NCBI GenBank assembly: GCA_017624955.1
Contig: JAGAMA010000016.1
Location: 1-38,304, forward strand
Length of the DNA stretch: 38,304 nt
Direction of reading: 5' to 3'
Source of the DNA: Alistipes sp.
GTDB taxonomy: Bacteria > Bacteroidota > Bacteroidia > Bacteroidales > Rikenellaceae
How positions within the stretch are numbered: the first letter of the stretch is position 1; every line of letters begins with the position of its first letter. Below are positions 8,070 through 16,391 of this stretch, one piece after another. The notes under the pieces are model-generated. The model worked only from the letters and a program-made list of their open reading frames with translations. It was not told where the DNA came from and made no database searches. Both the position numbers and the translations under genes were made by a program.

Positions 8070-8648
8070 TTATACCAGACCCGAGAAGCCCATGAAGGCC
8101 ATAGCCAGGATACCGGCCGTAATCAGCGCGATGGGCACACCCTTGAAGGCAGCGGGAACATCCTCGAACTCAAGGCGCTCACGGATACCGGCAAAGAGTA
8201 CAAGAGCCAGGGCAAAACCGAGGGCCGTAGCCACCGAGTAAGCCACGCTCTGCATCAGCGTAAACTCCTTCTGGATCATCAGAATAGCCACACCCAGCAC
8301 GGCGCAGTTGGTCGTAATCAGCGGCAGGAAGATACCCAGCGCCTGATACAGCGAGGGCGACACCTTCTTCAGGATAATCTCCACCATCTGTACCAGCGCA
8401 GCGATCACCAGAATAAAGACGATCGTCTGCATGTAACCGATGTTGAGCGGGTTGAGCACATACTCCTGCAGCGGCCAGCAAACCAGCGCCGTCAGGGCCA
8501 TTACGAAGGTTACGGCAGCACCCATACCCAGCGAGGTCTCCACCTTCGACGATACGCCCAGGAAGGGGCAAATACCGAGGAACTGTGCCAATACAACATT
8601 ATTTACGAAGATGGCACCAATGATGATTGCGAAATATGAAATCTCCAT
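8070..8648 (-). CDS. rnfA: Rnf complex membrane subunit RnfA
   Basis: One of two homologous six-helix membrane subunits of the Rnf complex, which couples reduced ferredoxin:NAD+ electron transfer to Na+ or H+ pumping. The 192-aa product starts [20 protein letters not shown] and carries two conserved intramembrane cysteines, C27 in GICPFLG and C115 in TTNCAVLG. With the matching pair in RnfE these are expected to hold a [2Fe-2S] cluster in the membrane. It is the last gene of the operon, starts 2 bp after rnfE and is followed by a hairpin terminator. Confidence 0.96.
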   Translation of the reverse strand: MEISYFAIIIGAIFVNNVVLAQFLGICPFLGVSSKVETSLGMGAAVTFVMALTALVCWPLQEYVLNPLNIGYMQTIVFILVIAALVQMVEIILKKVSPSLYQALGIFLPLITTNCAVLGVAILMIQKEFTLMQSVAYSVATALGFALALVLFAGIRERLEFEDVPAAFKGVPIALITAGILAMAFMGFSGLV

Positions 8649-8650
8649 AA

Positions 8651-9235
8651 CTACTTCTTGGCTAATTTGTTAAACAATACCATCAGGTAACCCAGCGTAA
8701 GGAAGCCACCCGGAGCGAGGACGAATACCAACGGCATCACATCGGCAATACCGAGCGAAACGCCGAAGATAGCACCGCTACCCAGGATCTCACGAACAGC
8801 ACCAATCACGGTCAGTGCGAGCGTAAAGCCCAAACCGATACCGATACCGTCGAAGATCGAATCCACGGGCGAGTTCTTCGAGGCGAAGGCCTCGGCACGA
8901 CCCAGGATGATGCAGTTTACCACGATCAGCGGGATGAACACACCCAGCGAAGCGTAGAGAGCAGGCACGAAGGCCTCCATCAACATCTGGATAATCGTCA
9001 CGAACGAAGCGATCACCACGATAAAGGCGGGAATGCGCACCTTATCCGGAATGAGGTTCTTGATGAGCGAGATCACGAGATTCGACATCACGAGTACGGC
9101 CATCGTAGCCAGGCCCATACCCATACCGTTCGAGGCCGAAGTGGTTGTACCCAGCGTGGGGCACATACCGAGCACCAGCACAAAGACGGGGTTGCTCTTC
9201 AAAATGCCATTCAAGGCGATTTGCAGCTTATTCAT
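8651..9235 (-). CDS. rnfE: Rnf complex membrane subunit RnfE
   Basis: Paralogue of RnfA with the same six-helix fold; 194 aa from the ATG at 9235. The frame is open further upstream, but [16 protein letters not shown] is the normal RnfE/NqrD start and is preceded by an excellent Shine-Dalgarno (9240-9246). Conserved cysteines are C25 in LGMCPTLG and C107 in [14 protein letters not shown]. The start overlaps the end of rnfG by 8 bp. There are no sequence oddities. Confidence 0.96.
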   Translation of the reverse strand: MNKLQIALNGILKSNPVFVLVLGMCPTLGTTTSASNGMGMGLATMAVLVMSNLVISLIKNLIPDKVRIPAFIVVIASFVTIIQMLMEAFVPALYASLGVFIPLIVVNCIILGRAEAFASKNSPVDSIFDGIGIGLGFTLALTVIGAVREILGSGAIFGVSLGIADVMPLVFVLAPGGFLTLGYLMVLFNKLAKK

Positions 9236-9875
9236 TTTGACCTCCTTCCTGAGCCGCAGGCTCCGTTTGTTCGTTATTCTCGGCCGTGGCCGTAGCACCC
9301 GAAACACCGTCAGGAGCATCCTGACCCGTCATGTTCATCATCGCTACGCAAGCACGATTCACAGCATCCAGATAGGCACGCGACGAGATCGTAGCTGCCG
9401 TCAGGGCATCTACCTCACCGCCATCCTTCTTCACACGGAACGTAGCCGTACCCTCCTTGCCCTTCACACCGGCAAGCAGCGGGTTACCCTCGTCGCACAT
9501 CTTCGTACCCAGACCCGGAGTCTCGGCCTGTTGCAACACATTCACATTGTTGATCGTGCCATCGTTGAGGAAACCAACCATCAGCTTCACCACACCGCTG
9601 AAACCGCTCTTGGTCATCGTCTCCACAGCATAACCTACAACCTCCTCGCCCTGCTTGGCCGTATAGACCTTGATCGGCATGTCGTCGATCGTCAGCTCGG
9701 TCGTCTCGGTGGCCTCAAAAGCGGGAAGCACCTCACCCAGGGCAGCCTCCGTAGCGGCAGCCTTGGCAGCGGCAATCGGCTCTACGGTGATCATGTTCAC
9801 GGCACCGACACCGGCCGATGCAATGAGCGTGATCGTGAAGAGCACGGCTACCATATTAATAAGTGTACTTTTCAT
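9228..9875 (-). CDS. rnfG: Rnf complex subunit RnfG, covalent-FMN electron carrier
   Basis: A 215-aa membrane-anchored subunit with one N-terminal transmembrane helix (about 6-28) and a periplasm-facing FMN-binding domain. FMN is normally attached by the transferase ApbE to a threonine in a D-x-x-[ST]-x-A-T-x-[ST] motif; here that is DALTAATIS, with T162 as the acceptor. A second motif-like stretch, DGVSGATAT (189-197), lies in the acidic C-terminal tail, with T195 as a possible extra acceptor. GLGTKMCDEG (121-130) is the usual pre-motif segment. The gene lies 11 bp after rnfD and overlaps rnfE by 8 bp. No apbE gene is in the window. Confidence 0.95.
   Translation of the reverse strand: MKSTLINMVAVLFTITLIASAGVGAVNMITVEPIAAAKAAATEAALGEVLPAFEATETTELTIDDMPIKVYTAKQGEEVVGYAVETMTKSGFSGVVKLMVGFLNDGTINNVNVLQQAETPGLGTKMCDEGNPLLAGVKGKEGTATFRVKKDGGEVDALTAATISSRAYLDAVNRACVAMMNMTGQDAPDGVSGATATAENNEQTEPAAQEGGQNE
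9240..9246 (-). promoter_or_regulatory. Strong Shine-Dalgarno for rnfE, inside the end of rnfG
   Basis: The minus strand reads AGGAGGT, 4 nt before the rnfE ATG, formed from the rnfG codons for E-G-G. Such consensus SDs are uncommon in Bacteroidota and this one supports the downstream rnfE start. Confidence 0.75.
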
Positions 9876-9886
9876 CTCTTCATCCG

Positions 9887-10852
9887 TTATTTCACGCCGA
9901 AGCGCTTGGGTTTAATATACTTGTTAATCAGGGGCACGCAGGCGTTCATGATCAGGATCGCGAACGACATACCCTCGGGATAAGCACCCCAGAGGCGGAT
10001 GCACATCGTAATCAGACCGATACCTACGGCAAAGATCACGCAACCCTTCGTCGTCATAGGCGAGGTAGCATAATCGGTTGCCATGAAGATAGCACCGAGC
10101 ATGGCACCACCGGCCAGCACATGGAAGAGCGGGAACTGCCACAGCTGGGCCGCATCACCACCGCGCGTCAGGGCCACCACGAAGGCAAATACGGCCATCG
10201 TGCCCAAAACCGTTACGGGGATGTGCCAGGTGATCACCTTGCGCCACAGGAGGTAAACAAAACCTACCAGGAGGGCAATGGCGGCCACCTCACCGAGCGA
10301 ACCGGGCATGTTACCCAGCAACAGGTCGGTCATCGGATGCTGACCAACATCGGCACCGAACTTCACGGCAGCCAGCGGCGTAGCACCCGAGAGGGCGTCC
10401 AGGCCGGGGTTATCCACCATGGGGAACGAGGTCATCTGCACGGGATAGGCAATCAGCAGGAATACACGACCTACCAGGGCGGGGTTGAAGGGGTTCTTAC
10501 CCAGACCGCCGAAGGTCATCTTAGCCACTGCAATAGCGACAAAGGCACCAATCACCACGATCCACCAGGGAATCGTAGCGGGCAGGTTGAAGGCCAGAAG
10601 GACACCCGTAACAACGGCCGACCAGTTCGAGATCGTGCAGGCACCCTTGACCACAAATTTCTGAATCAGGTACTCGAACAGCACGCACGAAGCAACCGAA
10701 AGTGCCGTTACGAAGAGTACATTCAGGCCGAAGACCACCACCGAGACAACCAGCGCGGGGATCAGGGCGATGACAACATCGCGCATGATCGAGGCCGTAG
10801 ACTGGCTCGACTGCACATGAGGCGACGGCGAGACAATAAGTTTGTTAGCCAT
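9887..10852 (-). CDS. rnfD: Rnf complex membrane subunit RnfD, covalent-FMN
   Basis: A 321-aa polytopic subunit of the NqrB/RnfD family. It begins with LIVSPSPHVQSSQSTASIM, the characteristic start for this subunit, followed by about ten hydrophobic helices. The flavinylation motif LSGATPLA is at 154-161, with T158 expected to carry FMN on the periplasmic side. FGGLGKNPFNPALVGRVFLL (114-133) is also typical. It is separated by 22 bp from rnfC and 11 bp from rnfG. Confidence 0.96.
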   Translation of the reverse strand: MANKLIVSPSPHVQSSQSTASIMRDVVIALIPALVVSVVVFGLNVLFVTALSVASCVLFEYLIQKFVVKGACTISNWSAVVTGVLLAFNLPATIPWWIVVIGAFVAIAVAKMTFGGLGKNPFNPALVGRVFLLIAYPVQMTSFPMVDNPGLDALSGATPLAAVKFGADVGQHPMTDLLLGNMPGSLGEVAAIALLVGFVYLLWRKVITWHIPVTVLGTMAVFAFVVALTRGGDAAQLWQFPLFHVLAGGAMLGAIFMATDYATSPMTTKGCVIFAVGIGLITMCIRLWGAYPEGMSFAILIMNACVPLINKYIKPKRFGVK

Positions 10853-10874
10853 AGTTTATCTTTCTTTTTTTCGT

Positions 10875-12224
10875 TTACTTTTTAGGTGCCTGTGCGGCCA
10901 TACGGGCGCGAATCAGACCCATCACGGTCTGCTTACCCAGACGTACCCAATCCAACAGGGGCAGGTAAGCGGGGCAGGTCGATTGGCAGCAACCACACTC
11001 GATACACGAGGTGATCATCTCAGCCTCCACAGCCTCCCACTGACGCTTCTTCGAGAGCTTCGACAGCAGGTAGGGCTCCAGACCCATCGGACAAGCCGAC
11101 ACGCACTTGGCGCACTTCATACACTGACCGGCCTCCTTGCGCTCGGCATCCTGACCGCTCATGATCGTAATACCCGAGCAGCCCTTCGTAACGGGCGATG
11201 CGAGGTTGATCATCGCGCGACCCATCATCGGACCACCGTTGATTACCTTACCTGCATCCTCCGGCAGACCACCGGCAGCATCGATCAGCGTCTGAATGGG
11301 GGTACCCATACGCGTCAGGAGGTTCTTCGGCTCCTTCACGCCCTTACCCGTCAGGGTTACAACGCGCTCGATGAGCGGCATGTTCTTCTGTACGGCACGG
11401 TATACGGCGTAGGTCGTCGAGGCGTTGCACACCACAGCACCCACATCGATCGGCAGTGCGGGAGGAGGCGGCACCTGACGGCCCGTCACGGCAGCGATCA
11501 GCTGCTTCTCACCACCCTGCGGATACATCACCTTCAGCGGCTGAATCTCCACACCCTTGAACTTCTTTGCCAGCTCCGTGAGGTGGGCAATGGCATCGGG
11601 CTTGTTGTTCTCGATACCGACGATCGCCTTATCGACACCGATGGCCTTCATCAGGATCTCGACACCGACGAGCATCTCCTCACCCAGCTCCAGCATCGTG
11701 CGGTGGTCCGAGGTGAGGTAAGGCTCACACTCCACACCGTTGATAATCAGGCACTCGGCCTTCTTTCCGGGAGGGATCGAGAGCTTAACGTGCGTGGGGA
11801 AGGTAGCACCGCCCATACCGACGATACCGGCATCCTTAATCTTGGCAATGATGGCAGCGGGCTCGAGCGTGCACTCGCGCTTGAGCTCCGTCGAGCGGTC
11901 GATCGTCTCAACCCACTCGTCGCCCTCACGCTTGATCGTAATCATCATCTGGCGCAAACCCTGGCCATTCTCGACCATATCGACCGACTGCACCGTACCC
12001 GAGATGGGGCTGTGGATGTTGGCCGACATGAAGCCCGTAGCCTCAGCGATGAGCTGGCCCGTGAGGACCTTGTCACCCTTGGCTACCTTGGCCGTTGCGG
12101 GAGCACCGATATGTTGGCCGAGCGGGATCTGCACCACCTCGGGAAGTGGCAGCACCTCGATCGCCTTCGCGCGGCTCAGCTTATTTTCCTGCGGATGAAC
12201 TCCGCCCATGGGAAATGTCTTCAT
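10875..12224 (-). CDS. rnfC: Rnf complex subunit RnfC, NADH/FMN and Fe-S subunit
   Basis: The peripheral subunit that exchanges electrons with NAD(H). The 449-aa product starts with the family hallmark FPMGGVHPQENK (4-15; the usual form is FxGGxHPxxxK). A barrel-sandwich/biotinyl-like domain and an FMN/NADH Rossmann-like domain (GMGGATFPTHVKL) follow. Two [4Fe-4S] motifs lie near the C-terminus: C368, C371, C374, C378 and C407, C410, C413, C417. The protein stops soon after the second cluster, without the long alanine/lysine repeat tail of some proteobacterial RnfC. The gap from rnfB is 33 bp. Confidence 0.96.
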   Translation of the reverse strand: MKTFPMGGVHPQENKLSRAKAIEVLPLPEVVQIPLGQHIGAPATAKVAKGDKVLTGQLIAEATGFMSANIHSPISGTVQSVDMVENGQGLRQMMITIKREGDEWVETIDRSTELKRECTLEPAAIIAKIKDAGIVGMGGATFPTHVKLSIPPGKKAECLIINGVECEPYLTSDHRTMLELGEEMLVGVEILMKAIGVDKAIVGIENNKPDAIAHLTELAKKFKGVEIQPLKVMYPQGGEKQLIAAVTGRQVPPPPALPIDVGAVVCNASTTYAVYRAVQKNMPLIERVVTLTGKGVKEPKNLLTRMGTPIQTLIDAAGGLPEDAGKVINGGPMMGRAMINLASPVTKGCSGITIMSGQDAERKEAGQCMKCAKCVSACPMGLEPYLLSKLSKKRQWEAVEAEMITSCIECGCCQSTCPAYLPLLDWVRLGKQTVMGLIRARMAAQAPKK

Positions 12225-12257
12225 ATCTTGCGTTTTTCGTTTATTGACAACTTTGGG

Positions 12258-13295
12258 TTAGCGCATGTATTTCAGCGGCTTGAGACCCGACTCCTTCAGG
12301 GCTACAACCGTACCCTCCACCGACTTGTCAGCCTTCGAATCCATCACGGCCTTCTTGGCATTGAGGAGCGAGAGGGGGTTCGTACCCGAAGCCTTCAGTG
12401 CGATCGTGGCGGGACCCTCCACAGCCTTCGGAGCAGCAGCCGGAGCAGCAGCCGGAGCGGCCTTCGGAGCCTTCGGCAGCGGATCCATGCCTACGAGCTT
12501 AATGGCACCCGTCGGGCACTCGTTCACGCACTTGCGGCACAATTTACACTTCTGGGGATCGATGTAGGCCAGGTTACCCTCCACGGTGATAGCACCGAAC
12601 GGGCAGACCTTCTCACACTTACCGCAACCGATACAGCCGGCCTTGCAAGCCTTCATCACGGCAGCACCCTTGTCCTTCGATACGCAAGAAACGTATACGG
12701 CACGGTTCTTCGGCCATTTCTTGCGCAGCTCAATGATGTGCTTCGGACAAGCCTTCACGCAAGCACCGCAAGCGGTACACTTGTCGGGATCGACCTCCGG
12801 AAGACCGGTCGTCGGGTTGATCGTGATGGCACCAAACGTACAAACGTCGGCGCAATCGCCATAGCCCAAGCAACCAAACGAACATCCCGTCTCGCCCACA
12901 TAGAGCGAAGCAGCCACGGCGCACGACTTGGCACCGTCGAACTTGTTCGTGCGGGGACGCTTCTCACACGTTCCGCCGCAACGAATCGTTGCCGTCTGCG
13001 GTTCCTTCTCGGCAGCAGCCTTACCCAGGTATGCGGCCACGGCTTTCATCGTGTCGCCACCACCTACGGGGCAGAACAGTGCGGAGATGTCATCGCGCTT
13101 CACAAGAGCCTCCGAAAGACCACGGCAACCTGCGAAACCGCAACCACCGCAGTTAGCTCCGGGGAGCATCTTCTCCACCTCGTCGATACGCGGATCTTCC
13201 TCCACCTTGAACTTCTGAGCCACAAAGTAGAGAATTACCGCCGCGAGGACTCCCAACACACACAGTGTCAGGATCGTGTAAAATAATACCTCCAT
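12258..13295 (-). CDS. rnfB: Rnf complex ferredoxin-like subunit RnfB with an extended tail
   Basis: Takes electrons from ferredoxin into the Rnf complex. The 345-aa product has an N-terminal transmembrane helix (about 5-26), the four-cysteine Fes domain (C49, C52, C57, C75, in GANCGGCGFAGCRGL), then an array of CxxCxxCxxxC ferredoxin motifs up to about residue 265 (CTACGACVKAC, CIGCGKCEKVC, CKLCRKCVNEC among them). After an Ala/Pro linker (about 275-291) comes an unusual tail with a duplicated motif, VEGxxxALKxSGxxPL (292-311 and 326-344). Its ATG directly abuts the stop of rseC (TAA then ATG, no gap), so the two are likely coupled. Confidence 0.95.
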   Translation of the reverse strand: MEVLFYTILTLCVLGVLAAVILYFVAQKFKVEEDPRIDEVEKMLPGANCGGCGFAGCRGLSEALVKRDDISALFCPVGGGDTMKAVAAYLGKAAAEKEPQTATIRCGGTCEKRPRTNKFDGAKSCAVAASLYVGETGCSFGCLGYGDCADVCTFGAITINPTTGLPEVDPDKCTACGACVKACPKHIIELRKKWPKNRAVYVSCVSKDKGAAVMKACKAGCIGCGKCEKVCPFGAITVEGNLAYIDPQKCKLCRKCVNECPTGAIKLVGMDPLPKAPKAAPAAAPAAAPKAVEGPATIALKASGTNPLSLLNAKKAVMDSKADKSVEGTVVALKESGLKPLKYMR

Positions 13296-13718
13296 TTAAT
13301 TGTTTGTTGTTATTGTGAAATGAATTGATTGTTCGATCTTATCTCTAAAGAGCCAAAGAGCTCCGTAATAGAGCGCCAAAGCGGCCACGGCACAGAGGAT
13401 GGCCATCCCCTCGCTCACCCGCAGCACCTCGATCGCCAATACCAGCACCGCCAGCAAGACCACCAGAGCACCTCCGTAGGCCAAGCCGACGGCCCTCATG
13501 CCGACGCGCTGTTTTACACCCACCAGCACCGAGTCGCCCGCCTTGTACTGCTCCCACTGCACCGTATAGACCTCCACGAGTTTATCCTCGGCCTCGGCCA
13601 GGCCACAAGCCTGCTTCGCGGCACACGAGCCACACGCACTGCGCGAAGTGATGCGCACCACCACCTTGCCCTGCTCGATTCGCTCTACCGTACCGCTATG
13701 TTGAATCTCCTTGGCCAT
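13296..13718 (-). CDS. rseC: RseC/MucC-like membrane protein (SoxR-reducing system type)
   Basis: A 140-aa protein with a cytoplasmic N-terminal half carrying the cysteine cluster SACGSCAAKQACG (C29, C32, C38), a conserved D-x-V-x-V-G segment (62-67) and two transmembrane helices (about 78-97 and 104-121). This is the RseC/MucC layout. In Escherichia coli RseC works with the Rsx (Rnf-like) complex to reset SoxR and affects sigma-E signalling. The conserved position at the head of rnf in Bacteroidota suggests a link to Rnf assembly or redox function rather than sigma-E (inference). The stop codon abuts the rnfB start codon. No TAnnTTTG box is seen just upstream, where a repeat tract lies. Confidence 0.88.
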   Translation of the reverse strand: MAKEIQHSGTVERIEQGKVVVRITSRSACGSCAAKQACGLAEAEDKLVEVYTVQWEQYKAGDSVLVGVKQRVGMRAVGLAYGGALVVLLAVLVLAIEVLRVSEGMAILCAVAALALYYGALWLFRDKIEQSIHFTITTNN

Positions 13719-13725
13719 TTTTGCC

Positions 13726-13844
13726 GTTGAAAGTTGAAAGTTGAAAATTGAAAATTGGAAATTGAAAGTTAAAAGTTTCTTCTCTTATCCTCTCTCCTCT
13801 TTGCTCTCTCCTCTTCGCTCTTTCCTCTTCGCTCTTTCCTCTTC
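13726..13844. repeat. Heptamer tract plus purine-rich tail between nadE and rseC
   Basis: Two low-complexity blocks. From 13726 to about 13772 there are roughly six 7-bp units, GTTGAAA/ATTGAAA. From 13773 to 13844 the minus strand is almost pure purine (GAAGAGCGAAGAGGAAAGAG-like), directly after the nadE stop. Related purine-rich tails occur at 23432-23476 and 38239-38296. No promoter or hairpin terminator is visible, so nadE could read through into rseC-rnf. Confidence 0.75.
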
Positions 13845-15422
13845 TTAATCGCCGTACTTATTCGTCAGGGGCATCAGGCGCTCATGGCCGAAGGCGCAGG
13901 TCGAGAGGCGCAACACGGGCGGGAACTGATAGCGCTTCTTCTCGTTGCGCATGATCATCGCGTGGATCTTCTCCACCACCTCCGAGTCAAAGCCGGCATT
14001 GATGATCTCCTCGCGGTGCTGACTCTCCTCGATCATGCGGTAGAGAATGGCATCCACCACCTCGTAGGGGGGCAGGATATCACTATCCTTCTGACCGATA
14101 TGCAGCTCCGACGAGGGCTCCTTGGCCAGGATATTCTCCGGAATCACATCGTTATGCAGTGTATTGATGTAGCGGGCAATGTCGTACATCTCGCTCTTGT
14201 AGATGTCACCCGTCGGGCTGAAAGCACCTGCCGTATCGCCATAGAGGGTGCAGAGACCCAGCGCATTCTCACTCTTATTCGAGGAGTTGAGCAGCATGTA
14301 CCCCGTCTTATTCTGCAAAGCCATGAGCAGCACGGTGCGGATACGGGTCTGGATGTTCTCCTCCGTAAAGTCGAACTCCGTACCACCGATGACGGGCTTC
14401 AAGGTATCGAGCACCGAGTTGTAGATGGCCGAAATCGGAATCACGTTGTAGCTGATCCCCAACCCCTCGGCCAACGCCTTGGCATCCTCGACCGACATAT
14501 CGGGCGAGAAGGGCGAGGGCATCAATAGGGCATGTACGTTCTCCTTACCGAGGGCCTCGACCGCCATGCAGGCCACCACTGCCGAGTCGATACCGCCCGA
14601 AAGACCCACGCAGGCCTTCGTGTAGCCGTTCTTGTGGTAGTAATCCTTCAGGCCCATGCAGGCAGCGCGATAAACGAGCGAGGTGCGGTTCATCGAGGCG
14701 GGGAGCTCAATCACAGCGTGCTCAACCTCGGTATCGTAGACAGCAAAATCCTCCTCGAAGCTCTTCAACAGAAGCACCGGCTCGCCCTTGTGGTTGATCA
14801 CACCCGACGAACCGTCATAAACGATCTCCGTAGCACCACCCACCTGGTTGATCAACGCAATGGGACGACCCTCGACAAAGGCGAGGTTACGCATCGTCTC
14901 ATAACGGTAGCGGAGGCTGCCACGGCTATACTTGCGGGCATTGATCGAGAGGATCACCTCGGCCGAGCGGTCGAACTCCGAAGCGCGGCGCAGATCGTCG
15001 CCTACGACGATGATGCACTTATGACCGCGGATGGTCACGCACTCAAAGCCCTTGGCCGGATTCAGGAAACCCATCTCACGGCGCGCCGAGATGTGGGCTT
15101 TGCCGACATAGTGGGTAATCTCGCCCTGCTCGATGACAACGGCGGCACTGATCGTACCCTCGGCCGTCAGGATCGGCGAGCCGACCACGGCAGCGATGCC
15201 GAAGCAATGCGAGGCGATCGTCTCCAGGGCCTCTTCGCACAACTCAAGGAAGGTGGTTTTACGCAACAGATCGAAGGCGGGGGTACCACTCACTGCCTGC
15301 TCGGCAAAGAGGACCACATCGGCACCTTCGTTTTTGGCTTTTTGGATGGCATCAACGATCTTGCGGGTGTTGCCCTCAATATCGCCAGTGGTATAGTTTA
15401 ACTGGGCCAGCGCAATTTTCAT
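13845..15422 (-). CDS. nadE: NAD synthetase with N-terminal glutaminase-like (nitrilase) domain
   Basis: Final step of NAD+ synthesis: ATP-dependent amidation of nicotinic acid adenine dinucleotide. In the 525-aa product, residues 1-240 are a nitrilase-fold domain that in glutamine-dependent NadE releases ammonia. Residues 255-525 are the synthetase, with the PP-loop SGGIDS (275-280), LNSSNKSE and GAFSPTGDIYKSE. The synthetase half looks intact. In the nitrilase half, E41 and K108 of the E-K-C triad are present. The nucleophile site, normally ICED, reads VVGDD, so glycine 141 stands where cysteine is expected. The usual NASP segment is also altered (INARKYSRG). The enzyme may therefore depend on free ammonia or another donor (inference). 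A -7 box lies at 15460-15467. Confidence 0.93.
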   Translation of the reverse strand: MKIALAQLNYTTGDIEGNTRKIVDAIQKAKNEGADVVLFAEQAVSGTPAFDLLRKTTFLELCEEALETIASHCFGIAAVVGSPILTAEGTISAAVVIEQGEITHYVGKAHISARREMGFLNPAKGFECVTIRGHKCIIVVGDDLRRASEFDRSAEVILSINARKYSRGSLRYRYETMRNLAFVEGRPIALINQVGGATEIVYDGSSGVINHKGEPVLLLKSFEEDFAVYDTEVEHAVIELPASMNRTSLVYRAACMGLKDYYHKNGYTKACVGLSGGIDSAVVACMAVEALGKENVHALLMPSPFSPDMSVEDAKALAEGLGISYNVIPISAIYNSVLDTLKPVIGGTEFDFTEENIQTRIRTVLLMALQNKTGYMLLNSSNKSENALGLCTLYGDTAGAFSPTGDIYKSEMYDIARYINTLHNDVIPENILAKEPSSELHIGQKDSDILPPYEVVDAILYRMIEESQHREEIINAGFDSEVVEKIHAMIMRNEKKRYQFPPVLRLSTCAFGHERLMPLTNKYGD

Positions 15423-15459
15423 GGTGGAAGCAGTTTATGAGGTTCGGTTGATAACTTCG

Positions 15460-15467
15460 CAAAGTTA
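15460..15467 (-). promoter_or_regulatory. -7 box of nadE
   Basis: The minus strand reads TAACTTTG, an exact TAnnTTTG match, 37 bases before the nadE ATG. A small AT-rich inverted repeat (15501-15520) lies just upstream. Confidence 0.65.
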
Positions 15468-15545
15468 GCGTTTTATTTGCAAAGTAGGAAATAAAACGCC
15501 CTTTAATCTACGATTAAAAGCGCTTTTTCCGCCCCATCACTCCAC

Positions 15546-15584
15546 AAAAAGCACACGAGCCGAAGCAAAACTGCTCCGGCTCGT
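15546..15584 (-). terminator. Intrinsic terminator after the CT398-like gene
   Basis: On the minus strand, ACGAGCCGGAGC pairs with GCTTCGGCTCGT (one mismatch) around a 6-nt loop; GTGC and TTTTT follow. It lies 23 bp beyond the stop at 15608. Confidence 0.87.
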
Positions 15585-15607
15585 CTCTTTACAGCGGTAA
15601 AACGCGC

Positions 15608-16369
15608 CTACTCGATCGTCCCCTCGGGATCCGATACGAGGATGCGACCGCAATACTCGCAGATGATAATCTTCTTGCCCTGGCGGATATCGGCCTGGCG
15701 CTGGGGCGGGATGTGGTTGAAGCAACCGCCGCAGGCATCACGCTTCACCGTAACGACAGCCATGCCGTTACGCACGTTGCTGCGGATGCGGTTGTAAGCC
15801 ACCAGCAGACGCTCGTCGATCTTCACCTTAGCCTCCTCGGCCTGTGCCTCGTACTCGGCCACCTGGGGTGCCGTCTCGGCCTCGATGCCGTCGAGCTCCT
15901 CGCGCTTCACCTTCAGGTCGGCACCGCGCTCTGCAGCTACGGCCTCGGCCTCCTCCAGCTGGAGTTTCTTGCCCTTCATGGCACCGGCATACTCACGCAG
16001 ACGCTTCTCGGCCAGCTCGATCTCAAGCTCCTGATACTCAATCTCCTTCGTAATAGCATCGAACTCGCGGTTGTTGCGCACGTTGTTCTGTTGCTCCTTG
16101 TAGTTGCCGATCATTATCTTCGCCTGATCCACCTCGCGCTTGCGCTGCTTGGTGAGGGCGTTGAGCTCCTCGATCTCGGCATTGATGTTGTCGATACGGG
16201 TCTGCAGGCCGGCCATCTCGTCTTCGAGGTCCTGCACCTCCAGGGGCAGCTCGCCCTTCACTTTGTTGATCGCGTCGATCTTGCTGTCGATCTTCTGCAA
16301 CTCATAGAGAGCCATGATCTTCTCCTGCATCGAATAATCCACTTCGGCAGTCTTCTTCTGTGTAGCCAT
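15608..16369 (-). CDS. CT398-like coiled-coil protein with C4 zinc ribbon
   Basis: A cytoplasmic 253-aa protein. Residues 14-190 are almost continuous charged heptads forming a long coiled-coil hairpin. The C-terminal zinc ribbon has cysteines C213 and C216 (CGGC) and C237 and C240 (CEYC), with the FNHIPPQ segment between them. This is the zf-RING_7/CT398 family. Chlamydial and Helicobacter members have been linked to sigma-54 or flagellar functions, but the role in Bacteroidota is not established. It follows nif3 by 22 bp; this pairing is a common neighbourhood and suggests a shared function. Confidence 0.88.
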   Translation of the reverse strand: MATQKKTAEVDYSMQEKIMALYELQKIDSKIDAINKVKGELPLEVQDLEDEMAGLQTRIDNINAEIEELNALTKQRKREVDQAKIMIGNYKEQQNNVRNNREFDAITKEIEYQELEIELAEKRLREYAGAMKGKKLQLEEAEAVAAERGADLKVKREELDGIEAETAPQVAEYEAQAEEAKVKIDERLLVAYNRIRSNVRNGMAVVTVKRDACGGCFNHIPPQRQADIRQGKKIIICEYCGRILVSDPEGTIE

Positions 16370-16391
16370 TATGTCGTGTTTTTATTGTTGT

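Noticed and set aside
10842-13286. An 814-codon plus-strand frame antisense to rnfC and rnfB
   Set aside because: It is the mirror of strongly conserved Rnf genes in GC-rich DNA. Its His/Arg/Leu-rich composition is typical of antisense translation.
15501-15520. Small inverted repeat CTTTAATC / GATTAAAAG upstream of nadE
   Set aside because: It is short and AT-rich, lies between a terminator and a promoter, and could be chance.
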